Positions 55,276 through 64,000 of a stretch of 64,000 nt of DNA are shown here, piece by piece. The notes beneath the pieces are model-generated. The model made no database searches and had not been told where the DNA came from. It was given only the letters and a program-made list of their open reading frames with translations. The position numbers were made by a program, and so were the translations under genes. This stretch comes from Magicicada septendecula (Eukaryota > Arthropoda > Insecta > Hemiptera > Cicadidae): the NCBI GenBank assembly GCA_034769895.1, contig CM068373.1, positions 281,509,879 to 281,573,878 of the forward strand, read 5' to 3'. Every line of letters starts with the position of its first letter. The stretch's first letter is position 1.

Positions 55276-56286
55276 GTGAGTGTGTAGAAATCGATAAAAG
55301 TCTATTATGGAGGACATGAAATATTATTTATTACATACAAATATTGTTTATAAAGATGTATAATGTTTTTTAAATTGTCATGTATTGAAAGTATATTAAA
55401 TTGTTTGTATTGTTCGATTAATATAAATCGCTTTTACTTGTTTGCTGCAACGTCCTCCTCTCGTCTCGTCGGTCCCGTCTCGTCTCGTCCTCTTCTACAG
55501 CTTCACTCCTTCCTGGTGTCCTCTTCTCATCTCGTTGTCCTTGTACAGCAAGCAGCTCCAGCGGCGATATTTCAGAGTCTCGTAGTTATGTTTAACTGCT
55601 TCCACGATATCTTGTAGTGTCTTTAAGTTCCCTATGCGGATATCTTAACTTACACGACACAGCACTGAATTTTATTTTAAATTTTACTTAATTATTTATC
55701 CTCATGATTCTTACCGCAAAACTTCGTTAAGAATTTTAAGGTTTATGGTTTATTTTATATAAGATCTTTTTACGTTTGTAAGAGAATAACTCTCTTACCC
55801 GGGGCACAACTTCCCCTAGCAACGTCGACAGACAGACTGTGTTCAACCTAGCTCTGCAACATATGAATCTCACTGAATTTGGTGTAATTTGATAGGCCAA
55901 GCCCAAGTCACATGATTGATGGAACAACCAGATACACAAAATTCATGAAAAACTTTGTATAATTTTGCATAGTCCTGCATGGAATTTATCTACAATTGTT
56001 ATTACCCTATCATTGATAAGAGTTACATTTGTGTGTTGCTTTACTTAAAAAATCATATTTCTAAAATAATTACAAACCTCAGAGTATACACAAATCGAAG
56101 CTATTTATTTAAATAATTCTTTGTCAAATTTTCATGTAAATCGGTTAACTACCACTGCCGCTATATCGATCGCAGATTATCACACCCGCACACGCGCACC
56201 AATTCATACAAAAAATACATGACAATATAGTACATTTTTTTATGAAGAGTTTGGTGTAACATATATGCTTATCATTTTTTAAATAC

Positions 56287-56298
56287 AAAACTTATGAT
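56287..56298. repeat. 12 bp target-site duplication of the small PLE
   Basis: AAAACTTATGAT here and at 56979-56990. The uninterrupted 3' LTR (near 52997-53008) shows the empty site with AAAACTTATGAC. Confidence 0.85.
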
Positions 56299-56305
56299 CT
56301 CTTTT

Positions 56306-56469
56306 ATAAATTTGCTAACTGCTATAATTTTTTATTGTTCGACTAAGCTTTTCGTCATTACTGACATCTTCAGGTCTTAAACAACCTATAAATTTGCTAA
56401 CTGCTATAATTTTTTATTGTTCGACTAAGCTTTTCGTCATTACTGACATCTTCAGGTCTTAAACAACCT
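56306..56469 (-). repeat. Two tandem 82 bp PLE terminal units
   Basis: Identical units ATAAATTTGCTAACTGC...CTTAAACAACCT. On the minus strand each has a core CTGAAGA, T, stem II GTCA-GTAA-TGAC, GAAA, then AGCTTAGTC with a GUC triplet (cores at 56350-56373 and 56432-56455). Confidence 0.85.
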
Positions 56470-56848
56470 CATTTTCTAGATAATTTATAGCTCTATAGCA
56501 AAATGAATTTAATGCTGCCATTTTATAATTGACTGGATGATATGATTCTTGTGGAATTATTAAATCTGAGTATGTTTCTTTCCTATATATATCGAATTTG
56601 AGTTTGTTATCTTCAATTTTTATATTGATATCCAGGAAATTAATTTCTAATCCTCCAATTTCATCTTGAAATTTTATTGTTTTTTCTATGTTATTTAGTT
56701 GTTCCGTAAATTTTTTAAATTCATTTACTTCACCTTCCCAAACTATTAGTATGTCATCTACATACCTGATCCATTTTTTAATTCTTCTTTCTTTATCTAT
56801 ATCTTTTAAAATTTTGATTTCAAAGCTATTCATGAATATCTCTGCCAT
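56470..56848 (-). pseudogene. PLE reverse transcriptase fragment with YVDD
   Basis: About 125 codons: AEIFMNSFEIKI, the catalytic WIRYVDDILIVWEG, FKKFTEQLNNI, INFLDINIKI, FDIYRKETYSDLIIPQESYH. The N-terminal RT and the GIY-YIG domain are missing. ATG is at 56848, within two bases of the right terminal unit, so truncation fused the terminal repeat to the middle of the RT. It is unrelated in detail to the PLE family at 57-61 kb. Confidence 0.85.
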
Positions 56849-56850
56849 TC

Positions 56851-56932
56851 AGGTTGTTTAAGACCTGAAGATGTCAGTAATGACGAAAAGCTTAGTCGAA
56901 CAATAAAAAATTATAGCAGTTAGCAAATTTAT
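56851..56932 (+). repeat. Inverted 82 bp PLE terminal unit
   Basis: Exact reverse complement of the units at 56306-56469, with its hammerhead-like core at 56865-56888 on the plus strand. Confidence 0.85.
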
Positions 56933-57091
56933 AAAAGAAATAGTAAGGATGGCTGCTAATTTAAACAATACGAAGAACAAAACTTATGATTAAAAAACAA
57001 AATACTACACAAAACAAATTTAAACAAGAATCTGCTCGTCATTCATGTACTCTGATATAAACAGCATATCTTATCATCCTGTGTTCTGTTG

Positions 57092-57125
<34 letters not shown>

Positions 57126-57223
57126 CAATCACTTTCTGCTACAGTCCGTTTCTTGATGTATATAATACATTTCATATTTATACATTAATTTACCACAAGA
57201 TGTTATTTTTCTATTTGGAACAT

Positions 57224-57254
57224 GTTTCGGGTACTATCTTGTTCCCATCCTCAG
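57224..57254 (-). ncRNA. Hammerhead-like core in PLE terminus (left arm)
   Basis: Minus strand: CTGAGGA, T, stem II GGG...CCC with a 12-base loop, GAAAC, then ATGTTC (minimal AC-AT-GT stem III). Same as 61622-61652. Confidence 0.5.
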
Positions 57255-57601
57255 CCTTCCGGTTTTTTTGTCTGGTGAAGTACATATGTGTTGTTGGTTG
57301 ACACCACGTATGTGTTAGTTTTTTGTGTATTTTCAATGTTGAGTGCTTTGAATATTGTGTCATGTTTTGTATTGATTTGTATTTGTTCAGGTATTAGTTT
57401 GTTTTGTGTTTTATGTTTGTATATTTGTAAGTTTTCCCATATGTTCATTATGGTGCCTTTGTGTGGTATATGTTTTATTAGTGTTACATTGGTTATGTCT
57501 GGGAATTCATGTCCTGTGTTTATTGCATGTGTGGCTAAATTGGATTTATATATTTCTGGTTTTTTGTATGAATTTAGGTGTTCAAAATAACGTTTTTTCA
57601 G
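57251..57601 (-). pseudogene. PLE GIY-YIG C-terminal part (left arm)
   Basis: Follows the stop at the YIG motif in the same frame: LKKRYFEHLNSYKKPEIYKS, ATHAINTGHEFPDI, NIWENLQIYKHK. This is the PLE endonuclease C-terminal half with the catalytic Glu (WENLQIYKH). Ends at KPEG. Confidence 0.75.
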
Positions 57602-58789
57602 CTATTTTTTTGTTTGTCCTATATAACATTTATTGCAATCTTGGCATTCAATTTTGTATATACCGTTAGTTGTTGTATTATCTTTGTTGTGTGAGCTATT
57701 TAGATTTTGTAATTTATTTTTATTAGTTTTGTATGCTATTTTTATATCTGTGTTTGTAAATAGTTTTGTTAGTTTTGTCATTTTATTATTTATATATGTG
57801 AATGTGGCCCATTTGTTGTTGTTGTTATTATTTATGTGTTGTTCAGTTTGATTAATTCTTAATTGTTCAGTTTTTATTTTGTATTTGATTTTATTTTCTA
57901 TTTTGATCATAGTATTTTTATTGTATCCATTTTCATAACCAATTTGGTATATTATATTCCTTTCTTTGTCAGTTTCTTGTTTGTTTAGGGGTATTTTGTA
58001 CATTCTGTTAAATAACGAATAAAATGCTGCCATTTTATGTTGTGGTGGGTGGTCAGAATGGTTAGGTATAATGATGTTAGTGGAAGTTGGTTTTCTATAT
58101 ATTGCATATTGTATGTGTTTGTTGTATCTTGTGATGGTTATGTCTAAATAGTTGATTTTGTTATGTTTTTCTTTTTCTTCTGTGAATTGTATTTTGGGAT
58201 GTATGTTATTGATTTGTTTCAGTATGTTCTCTGCATTTGTGTTTTTGTTATTTGATACATATAGTCCATCATCTACATATCTTATCCATATGCCATTTGG
58301 GTCATGTGTTTTTATGATATTTTGTATTTTGGTGTCTATGTGTCGTAGGAATATTTCTGCTATTTTGCTTGATAATGGTGATCCCATTGCTAAACCTTCT
58401 TTCTGTTGATAAATTTTGCTATTAAATTCAAAGTAATTTTGTTTTAGTATTAGTTGGAGACTATTTTTTATTTCGGTTATATATTGTTTGTTTTCATTTT
58501 GTTCTTTAAGTTTGTTTATTATTATGTCAATTGTTTCTTCTACTGGGATATTGGTGTACATGTTTGTTATGTCATATGATGTGAAAAATGTATTTTCATT
58601 TATATTTATTATTTTTAGTTTGTCTATTAATTTGTATGTATTTTTTATGTTATGATGGTTATTTGTTAGATGGTTACTTTTTAGTTTTTGTGCTATTATT
58701 TTTGCTATTTTGTATGTAGGAGCTTTTTTGAAATTGATTAATGGACGTATTGGGTTGTTTAATTTGTGTATTTTTATTAGGCTATTCAT
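57602..58789 (-). pseudogene. PLE reverse transcriptase plus start of GIY-YIG (left arm)
   Basis: 395 codons. NPIRPLINFKKAPTYKIAKI and TSYDITNMYTNIPVEETI (motif A), QKEGLAMGSPLSSKIAEIFL (motif B), WIRYVDDGLYVSN (catalytic YVDD), NYLDITITRY, YRKPTSTNIIIPNHSDHP (thumb), and GIYKIECQDCNKCYIGQTKK, the first half of the GIY-YIG nuclease. A TAG stop directly follows IGQTKK and cuts the nuclease in two. The RT uses its own 3'-OH primed by the nuclease nick. Confidence 0.85.
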
Positions 58790-59272
58790 TTTAGGTGGTT
58801 CTGGATTATTGTTTATATATATGTCTATGTTTTTATTGTTGAAAATGTTTTTACTTGTTTTTATTAGTTTTATTGTTTGTTTAAGATATTTCTCTGTTGG
58901 GTTTTTATCTAGTTGTACGCATTTTTTATTGTTGATGAAGTCTTCCGTTTTTTGATGTAGTCTGCTTTATCAATGATTACTGTTGCTTGACTTTTGTCTG
59001 CTTTAGTTATTATTAAATTATTGTTCTTTACTTTATTTTTAATTTCTTTTATTGTTTTATTGTTTTTCTTTTGTTTATCTTTGTTTTTCATTTCGCTAGT
59101 GATTATTTTTTTATTATATGTGTTGCTTCTGTTCTTTTTTCTTCTTGTAATTGTCTTTTATTAGGTTAATGGCAAATTCTGTTTCATCTATTAAATTTTC
59201 TAGATTTTTGTTTGCATTTTGGGTTATGTTAGTTTTTGACATATTGTTTAAATATGGATAACTATGGATACA

Positions 59273-59727
59273 AAACGAAATTAATCAATTATACAGTAAG
59301 AAAAATAGCATAACACTAGACATATACAAACTACACTTAGAGCTAACAAGTTTATTACATCCAATTACTTGGAATAATAAATACAATAACATAGAAAATA
59401 AAATAAGATTTGAAAAAACAAAAAGACTTATACAATCAACAAAAAACTTAACACATTAAAACAACAAAATAAAAATCAAGAACAAAACAACAAAAATAAA
59501 CACACATTTTACCCTCGAACCATTAACCTTAGCAATACAGAATTTAACAAAAAAGAAACAGAATATTTAAACAATATGTCAAAAACTAACATAACCCAAA
59601 ATGCAAACAAAAATCTAGAAAATTTAATAGTAGAAACAGAATTTGCCATTAACCTAATAAAAGACAATATACAAGAAGAAAAAGAACAGAAGCAACACAT
59701 ATAATTAAAAAAATAATCACTTGCGAA
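59273..59727 (+). pseudogene. PLE N-terminal region (right arm)
   Basis: Broken frames of the PLE N-terminus: INQLYSKKNSITLDIYKLHL, ELTSLLHPITWNNKY, ENKIRFEKTKRLIQ, then a stop and a frameshifted continuation to 59727. The left arm lacks most of this. Confidence 0.6.
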
Positions 59728-60759
59728 ATGAAAAACAAAGATAAACAAAAGAAAAACAATAAAACAATAAAAGAAATTAAAAATAAAGTAAAGAACAATA
59801 ATTTAATAATAACTAAAGCAGACAAAAGTCAAGCAACAGTAATCATTGATAAAGCAGACTACATAAAAAAAACCGAAGACTTCATCAACAATAATAAATG
59901 CGTACAAGTAGATAAAAACCCAACAAAGAAATATCTTAAACAAACAATAAAACTAATAAAAAGAAGTAAAAACATTTTCAACAATAAAAACATAGACATA
60001 TATATAAACAATAATCCAGAACCACCTAAAATGAATAGCTTAATAAAAATACACAAATTAAACAACCCAATACGTCCATTAATCAATTTCAAAAAAGCTC
60101 CTACATACAAAATAGCAAAAATAATAGCACAAAAACTAAAAAGTAACCATCTAACAAATAACCATCATAACATAAAAAATACATACGAATTAATAGACAA
60201 ACTAAAAATAATAAATATAAATGAAAATACATTTTTCACATCATATGACATAACAAACATGTACACCAATATCCCAGTAGAAGAAACAATTGACATAATA
60301 ATAAACAAACTTAAAGAACAAAATGAAAACAAACAATATATAACCGAAATAAAAAATAGTCTCCAACTAATACTAAAACAAAATTACTTTGAATTTAATA
60401 GCAAAATTTATCAACAGAAAGAAGGTTTAGCAATGGGATCACCATTATCAAGCAAAATAGCAGAAATATTCCTACGACACATAGACACCAAAATACAAAA
60501 TATCATAAAAACACATGACCCAAATGGCATATGGATAAGATATGTAGATGATGGACTATATGTATCAAATAACAAAAACACAAATGCAGAGAACATACTG
60601 AAACAAATCAATAACATACATCCCAAAATACAATTCACAGAAGAAAAAGAAAAACATAACAAAATCAACTATTTAGACATAACCATCACAAGATACAACA
60701 AACACATACAATATGCAATATATAGAAAACCAACTTCCACTAACCATTCTTATACCTAA
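59728..60759 (+). pseudogene. PLE reverse transcriptase (right arm, first part)
   Basis: 343 codons from KNKDKQKKNNKTIKEI through LIITKADKSQATVIIDK (KADK motif), the A, B and YVDD motifs as in the left arm, to YRKPTSTN. A short duplication or indel at about 60743-60757 (ACTAACCATTCTTATACCTA) shifts the frame there, and coding resumes in another frame. Confidence 0.85.
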
Positions 60760-61222
60760 CCATTCTGACCACCCACCACAACATAAAATGGCAGCATTTT
60801 ATTCGTTATTTAACAGAATGTACAAAATACACCTAAACAAACAAGAAAATGAAAAAGAAAGGAATATAATATACCAAATTGTTTATGAAAATGGATACAA
60901 TAAAAATACTAAGATCAAAATAGAAAATAAAATCAAATACAAAATAAAAACTGAACAATTAAGAATTAATCAAACTGAACAACACATAAATAATAACAAC
61001 AACAAAAAATGGGCCACATACACATATATAAATAATAAAATGACAAAAGTAACAAAACTATTTAAAAACACAGATATAAAAATAGCATACAAAACTAATA
61101 AAAATAAATTACAAAATCTAAATAGCTCACACAACAAAGATAATACAACAACTAACGGTATATACAAAATTGAATGCCAAGATTGCAATAAATGTTATAT
61201 AGGACAAACAAAAAATAGCTGA
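60758..61222 (+). pseudogene. PLE RT end and start of GIY-YIG (right arm)
   Basis: Resumes with PNHSDHPPQHKMAAFYSLFN, basic linker text, GIYKIECQDCNKCYIGQTKN and stops at TGA after a one-base deletion in the A run. The remaining GIY-YIG text (NIWENLQIYKHK) continues to 61600 in another frame. Confidence 0.8.
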
Positions 61223-61621
61223 AAAAACGTTATTTTGAACACCTAAATGCATACAAAAAACCAGAAATATATAAATCCAATTTAGCCACACATGCAATAA
61301 ACACAGGACATGAATTCCCAGACATAACCAATGTAACACTAATAAAACATATACCACACAAAGGCACCATAATGAACATATGGGAAAACTTACAAATATA
61401 CAAACATAAAACAGAAAACAAACTAATACCTGAACAAATACAAATCAATACAAAACATGACACAATATTCAAAGCACTCAACATTGAAAATACACAAAAA
61501 ACTAACACATACACCACAATCACACACAATAAAACCAACTTGAAATACCAGAAGCCAACAGGAAGCCACAATTATCAACCAACAACACATATGTACTTCA
61601 CCAGACAAAAAAACCGGAAGG

Positions 61622-61652
61622 CTGAGGATGGGAACAAGATAGTACCCGAAAC
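61622..61652 (+). ncRNA. Hammerhead-like core in PLE terminus (right arm)
   Basis: CTGAGGA, T, stem II GGG...CCC, GAAAC. The same sequence as the left arm on the other strand. Confidence 0.5.
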
Positions 61653-62019
61653 ATGTTCCAAATAGAAAAATAACATCTTGAGGTAAATTTATGTATAAAT
61701 ATTAAATGTAATATATATATATATATATAAAACAGGAAAAATTATTACTCTGTCGGCAACCAAATATTCCTTAACAACAATTGATTTGATTAAAATTTGT
61801 TTTATTATTAACCACTTATGATATGACTCGCTTCAATAAATAATTACTGTATAGGCCTATCTTTTAAAATTATTGTATCATGCAAAAAGACTCTTAAAAT
61901 CATAAAGTCGATACATTTGTGATAACATACAGGAAGCAGAAGCATTAGAATAATCCTAAATTCAATACGAGGAATCTTCCTATGTAATCTGGTGCACACT
62001 TGAGCACATATCTATGCGT

Positions 62020-62280
62020 AAGATTTGTAAAGGTTCAGCAAATACAATGGCTAGATCACCTAGAGCGAATGAATGATTAGCGCATGCCAAAGAAAATCCT
62101 AAGGACGTGGAAATCTATAAAAACCGTAAGAGGTACCGGCCTAGGATAAGATGCTTGGGTGATGTGCTGGAAGATCTAAGAAGAATGGCTGTAAGGGGTT
62201 ACACTGAGATGGCAATGGAAAGAAGACATTGACGAAGATTGGTGTTGGATGCCAGGACTCACGTTGAGCTGGAGTGTTAA
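62020..62280 (+). pseudogene. LINE 3' end (GAA-tail family)
   Basis: AAGGTTCAGCAAATACAATG to CTCACGTTGAGCTGGAGTGT. Only the last 260 bp of the element. Followed by the longest compound array in the window. Confidence 0.75.
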
Positions 62281-62402
62281 AGGAGGAGGAGGAGGAGGAG
62301 GAGGAGGAGGAGGAGGAGGAGGAGGAGGAGGAGGAGGAGGAGAAGAAGAAGAAGAAGAAGAAGAAGAAGAAGAAGAAGAAGAAGAAGAAGAAGAAGAAGA
62401 AT

Positions 62403-62442
<40 letters not shown>
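62281..62442. repeat. Compound (GGA)n(GAA)n(CAA)n array
   Basis: About 60 bp of GGA, 60 bp of GAA and 40 bp of CAA, then AAC/AGA text and the conserved flank AAACTAAAGCAAACCGTTT (62480-62498). Confidence 0.95.
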
Positions 62443-62443
<1 letters not shown>

Positions 62444-62532
62444 GAACAGGAACACGAACAAGAACAAGAACAAGAAGCAAAAACTAAAGCAAACCGTTTC
62501 GAGAATATATAAGAATTAAAAGATAACAATTA

Positions 62533-62725
62533 AGTAGATGAAGTAAAAAGAGGGACCGGCCTAGAATAAGACGCTTGGATGATGTGCTGGAAGATCTAAG
62601 AAGAGTAGACATGAGAGATGGCAATAGTTACACTGAGATAGCAATGGATAGGAGGCATTGGAGATGATTGGTGTTGGTAGTTCAGGCTCACGTTGGGCTG
62701 TAGTGCTAGAGAAGAATGAAGTATG
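62533..62725 (+). pseudogene. LINE 3' end (GAA-tail family)
   Basis: AGGGACCGGCCTAGAATAAG to CTCACGTTGGGCTGTAGTGC, then a very short GAA-like tail. A second, independent copy just after the previous one. Confidence 0.7.
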
Positions 62726-62829
62726 GGACTCTGAGTCTCAGTTTTTTGGCATACAGCACCTGTTTTATAGGGTTGATTTATTACATGTATTAACTTCATC
62801 TCCTCTTCAACGATTATGATATATAAACC

Positions 62830-63180
62830 TGTTCCGGCACCCACTCATCCTCGAACGACCCACGTCTCGTCTACCAATGGGTTTATACTTCAGTGCCGCT
62901 TTCGGCAATCAATCATCTCTCATTATTTGCAGATTATTCCACCATTGTCTTCTGTAAATTGCAATAATTTAATTTATGTTCTTTACTTCGAGTTCTTCTC
63001 TGATACCTTTATTACTTATTCTATCTTGCAATGTATAATTTAAAGTATTTCGAGAAAAGTGCATTTCAGCAATTTGAATTTTGCCGGTTTCCTTTTTTGT
63101 CATGACCCACGCCTTACTTGCATAAATCAACGTAGGTATTGCAATAGTCTTATAAAATTTAATCCTTGTGCTATGTCACA
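62830..63180 (-). pseudogene. RTE-like LINE 3' fragment
   Basis: Minus-strand translation: KFYKTIAIPTLIYASKAWVM, KKETGKIQIAEMHFSRNT, DRISNKGIREELEV, YRRQWWNNLQIMRDD, ending near the CGRNRFIYH-like text. The same C-terminal block as the other local RTE-like LINEs. Confidence 0.75.
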
Positions 63181-64000
63181 TGTATCAACTTCAATTAATA
63201 TCTTTTGTTTTTGTAAAAAAAAAACAGCAGTCACAGGAAAAAAACTTCAGTGGTTTGGAAACAGAAAAACAGGAGAAGTATGTTACAATCAAATCTTGAT
63301 GAACATTCGTGAAGTTACAAAGCTCGATACAGGCTACCGACTGACTAGAACGAACACGGTGCAATCTCATATACAAGGTTAGTGCACTGAAACAGTGTAA
63401 AGTACATTGACGGAGCGTTGATGGGGTGACGCCCATTACGTGAAACGTAATTTAGGGAACTTTGCAGCAGTCTCTGTCTAACACCGCTCAAACTTTGCAC
63501 TTAGAAACTTATCAACAGCCGACGTGGTGAACAAGCCGTGTTTGCTTTGTCTACTACAACGTACCTAATAACACTTTAACAAAAAACATTTATTCTCTTT
63601 GTAACTACGTCGGGCAAACCATACTGCGGTATAGAGAACATACCTTAGAGTCTGTTATGTATTGCGTAAGCAATGAGATGACTCACCGTTTACAGATTAT
63701 TGGTTTTGAGACTGATGTAGAACATTGTCGAACGTAATTATTCAAATTATTATCCTGACTGTAAGGCCGTGATCTACTAAAATTCTCATGCTGACCGGTG
63801 TTGATGTTATAATCAGACGTTTCAGCCTTATCTCTAGAGGCTATCTTCAGTGAAAGGTTTCTAAAACTACTGACAAGATGTACGTCAGCCTTTACGACAG
63901 TACTGTAGCAAAGTTTGACGCACATCTTGTCAATCGTTTCAGAAACCTTTCAGCATCAACATCGACCAACATGAAACGTTTCGCAGACCACGGCCTTACA
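63181..64000. other. Terminal stretch, no gene seen
   Basis: Contains a hammerhead-like core at 63819-63850 and direct GAAACGTTTC-like words at 63930-63985. No supported frame. Confidence 0.5.
63819..63850 (-). ncRNA. Hammerhead-like core (solo)
   Basis: Minus strand CTGAAGA, T, stem II AGCC...GGCT (perfect 4 bp with a 12-base loop), GAAAC, then GTCTGA. Stem III is not the usual AC-NN-GT-C, so it may be inactive. Confidence 0.4.

Larger units (their letters stand above)
56299..56978 (-). mobile_element. Short Penelope-like element with tandem and inverted terminal units
   Basis: 680 bp. On the left, two direct copies of an 82 bp unit (56306-56387, 56388-56469); on the right, one inverted copy (56851-56932). 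Between them is a piece of PLE reverse transcriptase. Tandem and inverted terminal repeats (pseudo-LTRs) are a Penelope hallmark. Each unit has a hammerhead-like core. Confidence 0.85.
51984..57093 (-). mobile_element. Non-autonomous LTR element with chimeric Gag-like frame
   Basis: Minus-strand element defined by two ~1.1 kb direct repeats (51984-53110 and 55277-57093, the latter split by a small PLE). A purine-rich tract lies next to the left repeat (minus strand CACGTGGAGGGGTTAATCC, 53111-53129). A primer-site-like TTTGGCGCTTGCCAACG lies inside the right repeat (55229 leftwards). The interior (2.2 kb) has a single sense frame with one stop and no RT, protease or integrase. No target duplication is visible; the right edge abuts another PLE and the left repeat appears to lack the last ~46 bp. 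Confidence 0.75.
55277..57093 (-). repeat. 5' LTR of the second LTR element (split by a PLE)
   Basis: Corresponds to 51984-53110; interrupted at 56298 by the PLE 56299-56978 and resumed after the duplicated 12 bp. Ends at TGTTGCA (57093), directly against an (AT)n tract of the next PLE. Confidence 0.85.
57094..59255 (-). mobile_element. Penelope-like element, left arm of head-to-head pair
   Basis: Minus-strand PLE containing an (AT)n tract (57094-57121), a 3' terminal segment with a hammerhead-like core (57224-57254), GIY-YIG C-terminal coding, the RT, and the start of the N-terminal region. It is 5'-truncated at 59255 compared with the right arm, whose equivalent point is near 59572. Confidence 0.85.
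59256..61735 (+). mobile_element. Penelope-like element, right arm of head-to-head pair
   Basis: Plus-strand copy of the same family, longer at its 5' end by about 300 bp. It ends with a hammerhead-like core (61622-61652) and an (AT)n tract near 61711-61729. With the left arm it makes an inverted repeat spanning 57.1-61.7 kb. Confidence 0.85.

Noticed and set aside
58152-60110. Hydrophobic Leu/Phe/Cys-rich frames opposite the PLE RT
   Set aside because: AT-rich antisense shadows, repeated in both arms for that reason.

Overview
This 64 kb window looks like repeat-rich, AT-rich insect (at least arthropod) nuclear DNA. The evidence is the element mix: an R1-clade non-LTR retrotransposon, a BEL/Pao retroelement, a Ty3/gypsy-type Gag, Penelope-like elements (PLEs) with GIY-YIG endonuclease, many decayed RTE-like LINE tails, and a short CCTAA (insect telomere motif) tract. 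I found no convincing host protein-coding gene, rRNA or tRNA. A polyneopteran such as a cockroach would fit the style of the repeats, but the sequence does not prove it.

Layout. 1-4.65 kb: a 5'-truncated RTE-like LINE flanked by an unusually long (48 bp) target duplication, then the 5' half of a second LINE. 4.65-14.0 kb: a complete, young LTR retrotransposon with two almost identical 2.9 kb LTRs. Its 3.5 kb interior encodes only a Gag-like protein (one internal stop). It sits inside the second LINE, which resumes in frame at 14,004 after a 4 bp target duplication. 14-23.7 kb: LINE scraps, one solo LTR, and long stretches with no recognisable content. 23.7-25.4 kb: an R1-clade LINE fragment. 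26.5-27.5 kb: a PLE 3' fragment with a hammerhead-ribozyme-like motif. 27.6-30.3 kb: LINE fragments and a dispersed repeat.

31.0-38.85 kb: a nearly complete minus-strand BEL/Pao element with 525 bp LTRs, a 5 bp target duplication, a tRNA primer site, gag and pol. Its integrase is damaged. 38.9-50.8 kb: more LINE 3' ends, several followed by long GAA arrays, an inverted pair of solo LTRs, and second copies of dispersed repeats. 52.0-57.1 kb: a second LTR element, minus strand, about 1.1 kb LTRs. Its single reading frame joins a coiled-coil Gag-like start, a short pol-like linker and an unrecognised 301-residue region; a small PLE is inserted in its 5' LTR. 57.1-61.7 kb: two copies of a different PLE arranged head to head. 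62-64 kb: LINE tails and a final hammerhead-like motif.

The genes do not form a host pathway. The window is a layered record of retroelement insertions whose order can be read from the nesting. The most interesting items are the two non-autonomous Gag-bearing LTR elements, the recurrent hammerhead-like cores in PLE termini and alone, and the LINE lineage that carries a microsatellite plus a conserved downstream flank.
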